Origin: Malonomonas rubra DSM 5091
GTDB taxonomy: Bacteria > Desulfobacterota > Desulfuromonadia > Desulfuromonadales > Geopsychrobacteraceae
DNA length: 64,000 nucleotides
NCBI RefSeq assembly: GCF_900142125.1
Contig: NZ_FQZT01000006.1
Span: forward strand, 169,193 to 233,192
Direction of reading: 5' to 3'
A program made the translations under genes and the position numbers. Under the pieces are notes generated by a model. The model was not told where the DNA came from. It made no database searches and worked only from the letters and a program-made list of their open reading frames with translations. This document shows, in pieces, positions 7,392 through 15,964 of the stretch (positions are counted from its first letter, which is position 1; each line of letters starts with the position of its first letter).

Positions 7392-9560
7392 ATGTCCGAA
7401 CATTCAACATGTGGCAGCCAGTGTTGCTGTGCTCATGCGGCGGGAGATGACTGCCGTATCGATAACCCTTTGACCAGCGCCAGTTGCCGTTTCTCCCTGC
7501 AGGGTCTCGGTTGTGCGAGTTGCGCCGGGAAAATAGAAGCCGCGGTGCAGGAGTTGCCCCATGTCAGCGAGGCTTACCTGAATTTTACAGCAGGAAGCCT
7601 GCGAGTTGACTCACCTCAGCCCTGCCATCAGCTTCTGCGGGAAGTCCGCGAGATCGTCGAGCGGTTTGAACCGGGTGTGGCTGTTCGGCCCTGGGCTGAA
7701 GCGAAGGTTGAAGAGCCAGGTAGCCGAATAAAAAATCAGATAATAAGGCTATCTATCGGTGCCGCGCTTTTTATTTTAGCATTTTTGGTCGATAGCTATA
7801 TTAGCTCCACAGCGGCTGTAGTTTGTTTCCTGGCCAGTTATGCGATCACAGGTGGATCGGTGCTTTGGGCAGCACAGAACAATCTGCGACGCGGTGGTTG
7901 GTTCGACGAACACTTCCTCATGTCGATTGCAACGGTAGGTGCGCTTTTTCTTGGAGAATATGCAGAAGCCGTAGCTGTCATGATCTTCTATCTGCTCGGC
8001 GAGATTGTTCAGGGTCGAGCCGTGGATCATTCACGCCGCGAGATCTCCGCCCTGCTCAATATCCGGCCTGATAGTGCAAACCTGCTGGAAGGTCATCAAG
8101 TTCGCGTGGTGCCACCGGAGGAGATTAGTATCGGTCAGATGATTCTGGTGAGGCCTGGTGAACGTGTTCCGCTCGATGGCATTATCGTCGAAGGCGAGAG
8201 TTTACTCGACAGCTCGGCTTTGACCGGTGAGTCTCGCCCACGCCGATTGACAGTTGGGGATGAAGTGTTGGCCGGCCTGATTAATAATACTTCAAGCCTG
8301 ACACTGAGAGTTGTCAAGCTTTCTGCTGAATCATCTTTGACTCGTGTCATTGAACTGGTCGAGCAGGCGAGTGAGAAAAAAGCCAACACAGAACGTTTTA
8401 TCACCCGCTTCGCTCGTATTTACACCCCTGCAGTTGTGCTGATCGCGGCATTGATTGCGCTGCTGCCGCCTATCTTTGTCGGTAGTTGGGGGGACTGGTT
8501 TTATCGTGCGCTGATCTTTCTGGTTGTTTCCTGCCCCTGTGCTTTGTTGATATCGATTCCTCTCGGCTTTTTCGGTGGCATTGGCCGAGCTTCGAAACAG
8601 GGAATTCTGGTCAAAGGTGGGAATTATCTTGAAGCATTGGCTCAGACTGAGTCGGTTGTTTTTGATAAAACCGGCACCTTGACTGAAGGTGTTTTCGATT
8701 TACAAAAGATCTTTCCTGCAAATGGTTTTTCAGCCGACGAAGTTCTTGAACTGGCTGCGTTGGCGGAGATCGATTCCAACCATCCGATTGCCGAATCGAT
8801 TCGATCTGCTCACACTAAAAAGCTGAGTAGATCGCGACTGAAGGGTTTGCAGGAGATCGCAGGTTTCGGTATCTCAGTGCAGATTGATGAACGCTCGGTT
8901 CTGCTCGGTCAGCGTAAATTGTTGGAGCAAGAGGGGATCGATGTGCCTGAGGCAGAAGAAATCGGTAGCCCGGTATTTCTCGCTGTTGGTGGCAAATATG
9001 CTGGAGCATTGATCATCTCCGATCGTTTGCGGGAAGGATCAGCTGCTGCTGTGGCTGCCCTGCGAAAGATGGGAGTGCGAAAAGTTCGCATGCTTAGCGG
9101 TGATCGTCAGCAGGAGGCCGCGCGGATTGCGGATGAACTGCAATTAGACGGCTGGAAAGCAGAACTGTTGCCGGAGCAGAAATTGACGGCGCTGGAAAAC
9201 TATCAGCAGAAATGCCGCCACGGGCGACTGGTTATGGTTGGTGACGGTATCAACGACGCGCCGGTTCTGGCGCGGGCTGATATCGGCGTCGCCATGGGAG
9301 GTCTCGGCAGCGATGCAGCCATTGAGGCGGCTGATGTGGTGCTGATGACCGATGAGCCGGGGAAGCTGGCTGAAGCGATAGAAACCGCGCGGCTGACACG
9401 GCGGATCGTCTGGCAGAATATCTCTCTCGCCTTTGTCGCCAAATGCGCTGTTATGTTGCTCGGTCTGTTCGGCTTGGCGACCATCTGGCAGGCCATTTTT
9501 GCTGATGTCGGTGTGGCGCTGTTGGCAGTCTTAAATGCCGTGCGTATTATCAAGGTGTGA
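7392..9560 (+). CDS. Heavy-metal P1B-type ATPase (Zn/Cd/Pb exporter type)
   Basis: ATP-driven metal exporter of the inner membrane. The 722-aa product has a Cys/His-rich N-terminus (CGSQCCCAH, about residues 6-14), one HMA metal-binding domain with GCASCAG (about 40-46), transmembrane helices, the CPC metal site (SCPCALL, about 379-385), the phosphorylation motif DKTGTLTEG (about 425) and GDGINDAP. CPC with DVGVALLAVLNAVR at the C-terminus points to the ZntA/CadA branch rather than the copper branch. ATG 7392 is chosen over the upstream TTG at 7368, which has no ribosome-binding site. The stop is followed one base later by the next ATG, so the PAS gene is co-transcribed. Confidence 0.93.
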   Translation: MSEHSTCGSQCCCAHAAGDDCRIDNPLTSASCRFSLQGLGCASCAGKIEAAVQELPHVSEAYLNFTAGSLRVDSPQPCHQLLREVREIVERFEPGVAVRPWAEAKVEEPGSRIKNQIIRLSIGAALFILAFLVDSYISSTAAVVCFLASYAITGGSVLWAAQNNLRRGGWFDEHFLMSIATVGALFLGEYAEAVAVMIFYLLGEIVQGRAVDHSRREISALLNIRPDSANLLEGHQVRVVPPEEISIGQMILVRPGERVPLDGIIVEGESLLDSSALTGESRPRRLTVGDEVLAGLINNTSSLTLRVVKLSAESSLTRVIELVEQASEKKANTERFITRFARIYTPAVVLIAALIALLPPIFVGSWGDWFYRALIFLVVSCPCALLISIPLGFFGGIGRASKQGILVKGGNYLEALAQTESVVFDKTGTLTEGVFDLQKIFPANGFSADEVLELAALAEIDSNHPIAESIRSAHTKKLSRSRLKGLQEIAGFGISVQIDERSVLLGQRKLLEQEGIDVPEAEEIGSPVFLAVGGKYAGALIISDRLREGSAAAVAALRKMGVRKVRMLSGDRQQEAARIADELQLDGWKAELLPEQKLTALENYQQKCRHGRLVMVGDGINDAPVLARADIGVAMGGLGSDAAIEAADVVLMTDEPGKLAEAIETARLTRRIVWQNISLAFVAKCAVMLLGLFGLATIWQAIFADVGVALLAVLNAVRIIKV

Positions 9561-9561
9561 T

Positions 9562-9903
9562 ATGAATGATTTTGCATCCCTGGCCTTTTTTCACGACCTG
9601 CTAGACAGCGTCAAGGAGCCGGTGCTCTTTGCCGATACCGATCACGTTGTCCGTTATCTCAACAAGGCGGCGGTAGAATTTTATCCCAACGGAAACAACC
9701 TGCTCGGCTGTGATTTGCTCGAATGCCACAATGAAAATTCGCGTAAGCAGCTGCGCGATATTTTGCAACAGATGGCAGAAGGGCTGGAAGAAATTCTTAT
9801 CAGCGATAATGAAAAACGGCGCCTTTACATGCGCGCCGTTCGTAACGGTGCAGGGGAACTTATCGGTTACTTCGAGCGTTTTGAGCCGCCTCGAGGCAGT
9901 TAG
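9562..9903 (+). CDS. Small single PAS-domain protein
   Basis: The 113-aa soluble product consists almost only of a PAS fold. It starts FHDLLDSVKEPVLFADTDH, continues with YLNKAAVEFYP, then GCDLLECHNENSRKQL, and ends in a beta strand with RNGAGELIGYFERFE. The CHNENS segment resembles PAS domains found in DUF438/hemerythrin-type sensors. No output domain is present, so it probably acts through a partner. It starts one base after the stop of the metal ATPase and is likely translated from the same mRNA. A link to metal stress is inferred from position only. Confidence 0.75.
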   Translation: MNDFASLAFFHDLLDSVKEPVLFADTDHVVRYLNKAAVEFYPNGNNLLGCDLLECHNENSRKQLRDILQQMAEGLEEILISDNEKRRLYMRAVRNGAGELIGYFERFEPPRGS

Positions 9904-9909
9904 CTGTTG

Positions 9910-11220
9910 TCAGTCATTTTTCTGTTCTGTGCCAAGACGTTGAATCGCTTTAAGTGCTCTGAGTGAGCCCGGTTGCAGTTCGAGAGAGCGTCGGTATGCC
10001 TTCAAAGCTTCATCTTGTTGGCCATTGGCCTCAAGTGCCTTGGCGAGCCAGTAGACAGTTGTGCCGTTAGGCGCTCTTTTGACGTTCAGTTGAGCGATCT
10101 GCAAACTTCCGAGACGATGATCTTCAGCATCCTCTGTTTTTTCCAGCAAATCATAGGTGTCAGCTAGCGACAGGTGGGCTGCTACGCTGAGCGAGTTGCG
10201 GGCGAGGTATTCGATATCCACTTGTTGTGCCTGCTGCAGGTATTTTTTAGCCTGCGCAGGATCTCCCCGTTCCGTTTCTACCTTGAAGAGTTGGCGTAAA
10301 ATATCCGCTCGCTCCGGTTCCTGTTGCAGCACGCGACTGTAGAGTTGGCTGGCAATCTCCCAATTGCCGAGTCGTTGATAACGTCCGGCAAATTTTTCCA
10401 TGCCGTTCAGGTAACGTTCGCTGATTTCAGGGCCAAGGCGGGGGGAGTTGTAGCAAGCCGCGGTTGTTCCACAAGCCAGCAGGATTACAGTGGCGAAAAG
10501 AAGCAGCGTTTGTCTGCCAAGTTTTCGCGACCGCTGAAGGTCCCAACCTGAAAGCTCAGCCAACGGCTTTTTCTCGCGAGCTGTCAGCAGGTAATTCAGC
10601 GCCATCAGAGACAGAGCCAGCGGGAGTAGAAGCTCTGCAATTTCAGATTCGTTGAACTGGATCAGGCCCAGCTCAAAAATGGCACTGGCGACAAAAAAAG
10701 GCCAGAGGTAGAGTGGCGGAAAGGGTAGCCCTTTGCCGTTGAACCAGAGTGCAGGCTGCTTGCGTAGCTTGATCAGTAGTGGGTAAAGCAAGCCGTAACC
10801 GGTGATCCCGGCAGCCAGCAGGTACTCCAGCAGCATTTTGCTGGTAGACTTGATTGGGCCGGTAAAAAAGTTGTGCAGGTTGGTTTCATTCTGCTGATTG
10901 TGCTGCTGGAAAAAATCGGGCGTCGCAATGTCGAAAATTCGTTGACCCCAGGAAATCTCTTCGCCGACCACGTAAAAGCAGGCAAGCGCGAGCAGGGCAA
11001 ACCACCATCGCTCAGCGATTTTCTGGCATGCCAGCCTTGTGCATAACAGCATGGTCGATGCAAACAGGAAAACCTGTGTCCACTCGCCGACCAAATCTTC
11101 ATAGGTGGCAACGATGTAAGCGAGGGGGAATTTGACAGCAAATAATAGGTAGCCAGTAATGATTATGGCAAAAAGGAGCCAGGTGACATAAATATGAGGT
11201 TGTTTGGCGGGCATTATCAC
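9910..11220 (-). CDS. Membrane protein with C-terminal TPR repeats, function unknown
   Basis: The 436-aa product has about seven hydrophobic segments in the first 260 residues (for example YVTWLLFAIIITGYLLF and LLFATVILLACGTTAAC). A periplasmic or cytoplasmic tail follows, with tetratricopeptide-like repeats from about residue 280 (RYQRLGNWEIASQLY, DEALKAYRRSLELQPG). A conserved-looking acidic patch, VVGEEISWGQRIF, lies between helices 3 and 4. I do not recognise the family. The GTG at 11220 has AGGA 5 bases upstream; ATG 11214 is the alternative. It is convergent with the PAS gene, with only 6 bases between the two stops and no terminator visible there. Confidence 0.75.
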   Translation of the reverse strand: MIMPAKQPHIYVTWLLFAIIITGYLLFAVKFPLAYIVATYEDLVGEWTQVFLFASTMLLCTRLACQKIAERWWFALLALACFYVVGEEISWGQRIFDIATPDFFQQHNQQNETNLHNFFTGPIKSTSKMLLEYLLAAGITGYGLLYPLLIKLRKQPALWFNGKGLPFPPLYLWPFFVASAIFELGLIQFNESEIAELLLPLALSLMALNYLLTAREKKPLAELSGWDLQRSRKLGRQTLLLFATVILLACGTTAACYNSPRLGPEISERYLNGMEKFAGRYQRLGNWEIASQLYSRVLQQEPERADILRQLFKVETERGDPAQAKKYLQQAQQVDIEYLARNSLSVAAHLSLADTYDLLEKTEDAEDHRLGSLQIAQLNVKRAPNGTTVYWLAKALEANGQQDEALKAYRRSLELQPGSLRALKAIQRLGTEQKND

Positions 11221-11307
11221 TGCTTTCCTGATTGAGGGTGTGGGGAGCTTCTATAATATCTTTTTGCCACGGGAATGTTGAGCATTTTAATTGTGTTTGG
11301 GGGAACT

Positions 11308-11871
11308 ATGATCACTGAAAGGCGAAGCGCACTGCGCTCTATGTTGCTCGATCCGGATGCTGATGTGCGTCAAGCTGCCGCCACGGCACTCGATGTGGTT
11401 GAAGCGGTTGCCGATTTCGATCGTCTGCTGAGCGTGTTGCGCAACGGCGAACGGGTAGAGCGGCTGGAAGCGGTTTATGCACTGGGGAAATTGAATCATA
11501 AACGGGTTTATCCTGCGCTCCTGGAAGCTTTGAAGGCTGACGATGCCGAGATGCGCCTGTTGGCGGTCAAAGTGCTGGGGGAGAAAAAGCATCCGAAGAC
11601 GGTCGCAGCGCTGATCAAGCTGTTGGATGATCCAGAACTTGCTGTGCAGGTCGAAGTGGCTCGGGTGCTCGGAGGCTTTGGTGACCCGGCGTTGCTGGCA
11701 GTCCTGGGGCCGTTGGTCTGCCGCCAGGAAGAGCTGGCTTTAGTTGCGCTCGATGCGATCGGAGAACTTAACTCTGCTGACGGGGAGCAGGTGGTTTTTA
11801 CTGCTATCCGTGATAAGCGTTCGGCAGTTCGTGCCAAAGCGGCGCAGATTCTGGCCTGTCTGCCACTGTAA
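11308..11871 (+). CDS. HEAT-repeat protein
   Basis: The 187-aa product is made of about five HEAT/PBS-lyase-like helical repeats, such as DPDADVRQAAATALDVV, RVERLEAVYALGKLN, EMRLLAVKVLGEKK, ELAVQVEVARVLGGFG and KRSAVRAKAAQILAC. Such proteins are protein-protein scaffolds. No catalytic motif is visible. ATG 11308 is preferred because GGGGGA lies 3-8 bases upstream; the frame is open to an ATG at 11275 without a good site. It ends at a terminator shared with the convergent small ORF. Confidence 0.8.
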   Translation: MITERRSALRSMLLDPDADVRQAAATALDVVEAVADFDRLLSVLRNGERVERLEAVYALGKLNHKRVYPALLEALKADDAEMRLLAVKVLGEKKHPKTVAALIKLLDDPELAVQVEVARVLGGFGDPALLAVLGPLVCRQEELALVALDAIGELNSADGEQVVFTAIRDKRSAVRAKAAQILACLPL

Positions 11872-11879
11872 AAAAAGCA

Positions 11880-11909
11880 AAAGCCCGGCATTAACTGTCG
11901 GGCTTTCGT
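11880..11909. terminator. Terminator downstream of HEAT-repeat gene
   Basis: Stem AAGCCCGGCA (11881-11890) pairs with TGTCGGGCTT (11896-11905), with one G-U pair and a loop of 5. It is followed by TTTC, and A tracts lie upstream. It lies between two convergent genes. Confidence 0.75.
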
Positions 11910-11940
11910 TGCGTATGACTATATTCCAGTGCTGGAAGAA

Positions 11941-12078
11941 TCAGTCGGTGCCGTACTTCCAGTCGTCGTCGGTTTCGCCGTCGATCAGGGTGATGTAGTC
12001 GGTGATTTCTGCATCAGCGGCTACAGGTGTAGGGTTGATAAATTCGTCCAGCCAGTAAGAAAGTGCTGCTTCGCCCAT
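11941..12078 (-). CDS. Small acidic protein, 45 aa
   Basis: A short ORF with a clear AAGGAG ribosome-binding site 8 bases before its ATG (12078). It encodes a 45-residue product beginning MGEAALSYWLDEFINPT and ending with the strongly acidic DGETDDDWKYGTD. There is no signal peptide, membrane segment or Cys. It follows the LytTR regulator gene on the same strand after 177 bp, in which I see no clear terminator. It could be co-transcribed with lytS/lytR or have its own promoter. Function is unknown. The good ribosome-binding site and the clean position before a terminator are the main support. Confidence 0.6.
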   Translation of the reverse strand: MGEAALSYWLDEFINPTPVAADAEITDYITLIDGETDDDWKYGTD

Positions 12079-12255
12079 TGTTTTGACTCCTTGTGTTTTT
12101 GAAAAAGTTTTGCCGGCAGGAGCAATCCCTGTCGCGTTGAAAAGGAGATTAAAGCAGGCAGATTTTGAAAAAAAGTCGATTCGGAGTGACCGGCCGTATA
12201 CACGAGTTAAGTGGTCGGTAGTTATATGTGAGCGGTTTTTTACTATTTTGCTTGG

Positions 12256-12966
12256 TTATAAGTGGAAAGCTTCTTTGAGACTGCGCAAATAACGTCGGCT
12301 TACCGGTAGCTTATGGTTGCTGAGGGTAACGATTTCCGCCAGCCCATTTTCTAGGGTAATGATTTCAGCAACATGGGCGAGGTTGATGAGATACTGTTTG
12401 TGGCAACGCAGCAAGCCGATTTGTTTCTCCAGTACTTTCAGGGTTAATTCGGTAAAAAAGTTGCCTTCGGCGGTAAAAACATGGACGCCGCTCAGATCGG
12501 AGTGAATGTATTCGACTTGCTTGGGATCGATCAGCTTGATTTTGTGACCGCTGGCACAAGGGATGCGGGTCAGTTCCGGGGTCTGGTAGTGAGGTTCTTC
12601 GCCGGTGTCGATAGCCGCTTCGATCTTTGCCATGGTTTTCTTCAGTCGTTCCGGGTCAATCGGCTTCAACAGGTAGTCGAGAGTTTTTTCTTCAAAGGCT
12701 TTCAGCGCATATTGGTCGTAAGCGGTGACGAAGACAACCTGTGGCATGACCTCTTGATCGAGGAGGCTGAGCAACTCGAAGCCGTCGATCACCGGCATCT
12801 GGATATCAAGAAAAAGGACCTCGGGGTGAAGCTTGTTGATCAGCTTGACCGCTTCCAGTGCGTTGGCGCAGCTGGCAACGATATCGACCTGCGCGACTTC
12901 ATTCAGCAGGCTGGCCAGCTCGTCCCGTGCATGCTGCTCATCATCAACGATCATGACCCTGATCAT
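12256..12966 (-). CDS. LytTR-family response regulator
   Basis: The 236-aa product has an N-terminal receiver domain (MIRVMIVDDEQHARDEL, phospho-acceptor Asp in VLFLDIQMP near residue 54, Lys in YLLKPIDPE near 104). A LytTR DNA-binding domain (about 135-236) carries the family's HKQYLIN and PVSRRY segments. It resembles LytR/BtsR (YehT) regulators. The ATG at 12966 overlaps the stop of the kinase gene (ATGA), so kinase and regulator are translationally coupled. Target genes are not evident; the small ORF downstream is one candidate. Confidence 0.92.
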   Translation of the reverse strand: MIRVMIVDDEQHARDELASLLNEVAQVDIVASCANALEAVKLINKLHPEVLFLDIQMPVIDGFELLSLLDQEVMPQVVFVTAYDQYALKAFEEKTLDYLLKPIDPERLKKTMAKIEAAIDTGEEPHYQTPELTRIPCASGHKIKLIDPKQVEYIHSDLSGVHVFTAEGNFFTELTLKVLEKQIGLLRCHKQYLINLAHVAEIITLENGLAEIVTLSNHKLPVSRRYLRSLKEAFHL

Positions 12967-14642
12967 TTCGACTCTCTTTCCTCGAACGGTAGGACCAGCG
13001 CGACCCGAGTGACCTGGTCGGGAACACATTCCGTTTGTATTCCGTACTGGTTGCCGTAAAGGTTCTTTATCCGTTTGTCGACGATGTTCATTCCCAGCCC
13101 ATCGCCATCAAGCTTATCACAAAAACAGCCTGCGTTGTCTTCTACCGCGATGATCGCCCGGTCGCGAGAATGGCCGGCGGAAATTTTGATGACTCCGGCA
13201 TCGAGCAGGTTGGAAATACCGTGTTTGACAGCGTTTTCAACAATCGGCTGAAGGGTGAATGTAGGGATTTTGATCTGCAGCAATTCTGGGTCGATTTCTT
13301 CAATGACTTGCAAACGATCACCAAAACGGGCGCGTTCGATCACCAGGTAGGAATTGACGTGATCGAGCTCTTCTTCCAGCGATGACAGGTCACCGGAGCG
13401 TTTTAGGTTTTTGCGGAAGAAGTTGGACAGGTGGCGTAGCAGGCTGCGGGCTTGTTCCGGGTCATTGCGGACGATGGCAATGATGGTGTTGAGAGCGTTG
13501 AAGAGAAAGTGCGGGTTAACCTGTGCCTGGATCAGTTTCAGTTCCGACTTTACCAGCAGGTTGCGCTGGGTTCGGTAGCGATCCCGGAGCAGTTGCTCTC
13601 CAAGCAGTTTGGCGATTCCTTCACCGAGGGTTTTATTCAGGTTCAGGAACAACTTGTTTTTCGGCTCGTAGAGTTTAATGGTGCCGACCACCTCGTTTTC
13701 CACCCTGAGCGGGACAATCAGTGCTGAACCGAGCTGGCAACTGTCAGAAATAGCACACTGGAAATGTTCGTGGACGCCGTCTGCAAAGATAACCTTGTTG
13801 TCACGGACAGCTTCCAGGGTCTGCGGGGAAACGATATCGAGACCAGGCAGATGATGGTCATCACCGATGCCGATGTAGGCAAGAATTTTTTTTCCGTCGC
13901 TGATGCTGACAGCGCCGACCCCGGTTTCGTCGTAAATGATTTCAGCCAGCTGCTTGGCACTCTCGGCATTAAACCCCTTGCTGAGGATGCCGAGACTGCG
14001 GTCGGCAATGTTGAACGCTTTGGCGGAGAAGAGCGCGCCAACTTTGTCGAACATGCTCTTCTGGTCGCGCATCATGCTCATGAACAGCGCCGAGCCGATC
14101 GGGTTGGCGATCATCATCGGCAGGGCGATCACCTTGACCAGCGCCCAAGCTTCGGAAAAAGGGTTCTTCATCATCAGGATGATCAGCATCTGCAGCGCTT
14201 CGGCACCAAACGTTGCCAGGAATGCGGCTTTCGGGCTGAACACCTGGTCCGGTTTGTTCTGCCGCAGCAGGTAAATGTTGGCCAGCCCACCGAACAGTCC
14301 GGCGACCCCGGTCGAGACAACATATACGAGGGCTGAATTCCCCTTCAATATAAAAAGATGCAGGGCTGCTGTGCCACCGACGGCACTGCCGAGCACTGGA
14401 CCACCAATCAGGCCCGCAAGGACTGCACCGATCGCGCCGGTATTGGCTATCGCCCCTTCGACCGGTAGTTCGGTGTAAATGCCAAGGACCGAAAAGCCGG
14501 TGAAGATAGCGAACAGCAATAACTTGCTTTTCGGTTGAAGGTTCTTTTCAGTCAGCGGCTTAAAGGCCGGGGATTTGCTGAACAGGTAAGCAATAACCAG
14601 GAAAACGCTCAACTGACGAAGCAAAGAGATCGTTAAATCCAT
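12963..14642 (-). CDS. LytS-type sensor histidine kinase
   Basis: The 559-aa membrane kinase begins with a 5TM-LYT type module of about six hydrophobic segments (residues 1-190, including the Gly-rich GAIGAVLAGLIGGPVLGSAV). A GAF-like domain (about 215-345) follows, then a His-kinase dimerisation segment with QAQVNPHFLFNALNTI (His near 377) and a HATPase domain with IVENAVKHGI and GLGMNIV. Members sense extracellular solutes such as pyruvate (BtsS) or membrane changes (LytS). Here no transporter adjoins, so the signal cannot be read from context. It pairs with the downstream LytTR regulator. Confidence 0.92.
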   Translation of the reverse strand: MDLTISLLRQLSVFLVIAYLFSKSPAFKPLTEKNLQPKSKLLLFAIFTGFSVLGIYTELPVEGAIANTGAIGAVLAGLIGGPVLGSAVGGTAALHLFILKGNSALVYVVSTGVAGLFGGLANIYLLRQNKPDQVFSPKAAFLATFGAEALQMLIILMMKNPFSEAWALVKVIALPMMIANPIGSALFMSMMRDQKSMFDKVGALFSAKAFNIADRSLGILSKGFNAESAKQLAEIIYDETGVGAVSISDGKKILAYIGIGDDHHLPGLDIVSPQTLEAVRDNKVIFADGVHEHFQCAISDSCQLGSALIVPLRVENEVVGTIKLYEPKNKLFLNLNKTLGEGIAKLLGEQLLRDRYRTQRNLLVKSELKLIQAQVNPHFLFNALNTIIAIVRNDPEQARSLLRHLSNFFRKNLKRSGDLSSLEEELDHVNSYLVIERARFGDRLQVIEEIDPELLQIKIPTFTLQPIVENAVKHGISNLLDAGVIKISAGHSRDRAIIAVEDNAGCFCDKLDGDGLGMNIVDKRIKNLYGNQYGIQTECVPDQVTRVALVLPFEERESK

Positions 14643-14656
14643 AGAGCCATAGTCTT

Positions 14657-15964
14657 TCAGGGGAGATAATCGTTCAACGTGATGCCGTTGAGAATCGGGT
14701 CGACCTCGGCAACAATTTTGCTGCTGTCAGCCAGCTCTAACAAGGTTGGTTCAGGCTGTTTGTGGCCTTTGTAATCAATGACCAGCTTCAGACTGAGTGA
14801 GCCCTGGTGATCCCGATTCTGGTCGCAGATAAGGCCAATTGAACCAGCTTTCAATCGAACCAGCGTACCGACTGGATAAGGGCCGAGGTAGTCGATGAAT
14901 TTATCCAGAAATTCAGGGTGCAAATAGCTGCCACGCCTTTTTTTCATATTATCTATTGCCTGGCGAGGCGAGCAGGGTGGTTGATAGCAGCGGATCGAGG
15001 TCATCGCGTCGTAGCTGTCAGCGATACAGGTCATTTCTGTCAGTGGTGAAATATGCAGATAGCGTCCGCTCGGTGGGTAGCCAGTACGGTCAAAGCCTAA
15101 ATGGTGGTGTCTGACGATATCGACAACCTCAGCAGGGATCTCTTTCATTTTGCTGACCAGGTCGGCACCATTTCCCGGGTGCTGCTGGATGGTCGCATAC
15201 TCATTGGGGCTAAGCTTGCCTGGTTTGTTGACAATTTGTGGCGTGATGGTCATTTTTCCGAGGTCGTGGAATAATCCGCCAAGACCCAGTTTGAACAGCT
15301 GGTCTTGCGGCAGGCCACAAGCTTTGCCGACCGACATGGCGATGACCGCGACATTGACGGAATGGTTGAATGTATAGTCATCGTAATTTTTCAGCATCGC
15401 CAGCGCCAGCAGTGTGTATGGCTGCTCGAGGATATTCACCACCATCGCTTTTGTGCTTTTGATCGCGTCTTCTGCCGAGGGAGTCCTGCCGACGCGGACA
15501 TCGTTGCACAAACTCTCTACGGTTTGCAGCGCTTGTTGATATGTGACCGCTGCGTTATCCATCTCGTCCGGCTGGATTGCACGAATGTCATGGATTCCAA
15601 GGTTCTCGAGTCTTTGCTGGAAGTCGTCGTTCTGCAGGCGCGGAAAATGCTGACAGAAAATCAATAGCTGACGACTGTCGATGCCGGGCATGATTTCCAG
15701 GGCTTTGAGCTGCTGTTTCTCGAGTAAGCGGGCGATTTCCTGGACGGCTGCTGTTTGTTCTGTACAGGGGATTTCGTTGACAAGCAGGCAACCGTCGAGT
15801 AGCCCGAGAGTCAAGCGGTCGTTCCATTTCAACAAACTCTGCAGGGTTTCAAGCGAACTGCGAAGCTGCTGCGAGATTTGCGGATGCTCGGCCGGGTAAA
15901 GGCGCAGACCAAGCAGAAGGCTATGCAGAGATTGCGGGAGCTGTTTTCGCAGGTCAGGCGACAT
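14657..15964 (-). CDS. HD-GYP domain protein (c-di-GMP phosphodiesterase type)
   Basis: The 435-aa product has an HD-GYP catalytic domain in about residues 175-380. HSVNVAVIAM, FHDLGKM and VRHHHLGFDRTGYP are all intact, which is consistent with hydrolysis of c-di-GMP. The N-terminal ~130 residues (LRLYPAEHPQISQQL, then MPGIDSRQLLIFCQ) resemble the N-terminus of the HEAT protein encoded just upstream. The start overlaps that gene by 11 bases, so the pair is coupled. A short C-terminal domain (about 385-435) may be PilZ-like, but this is uncertain. Confidence 0.88.
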   Translation of the reverse strand: MSPDLRKQLPQSLHSLLLGLRLYPAEHPQISQQLRSSLETLQSLLKWNDRLTLGLLDGCLLVNEIPCTEQTAAVQEIARLLEKQQLKALEIMPGIDSRQLLIFCQHFPRLQNDDFQQRLENLGIHDIRAIQPDEMDNAAVTYQQALQTVESLCNDVRVGRTPSAEDAIKSTKAMVVNILEQPYTLLALAMLKNYDDYTFNHSVNVAVIAMSVGKACGLPQDQLFKLGLGGLFHDLGKMTITPQIVNKPGKLSPNEYATIQQHPGNGADLVSKMKEIPAEVVDIVRHHHLGFDRTGYPPSGRYLHISPLTEMTCIADSYDAMTSIRCYQPPCSPRQAIDNMKKRRGSYLHPEFLDKFIDYLGPYPVGTLVRLKAGSIGLICDQNRDHQGSLSLKLVIDYKGHKQPEPTLLELADSSKIVAEVDPILNGITLNDYLP

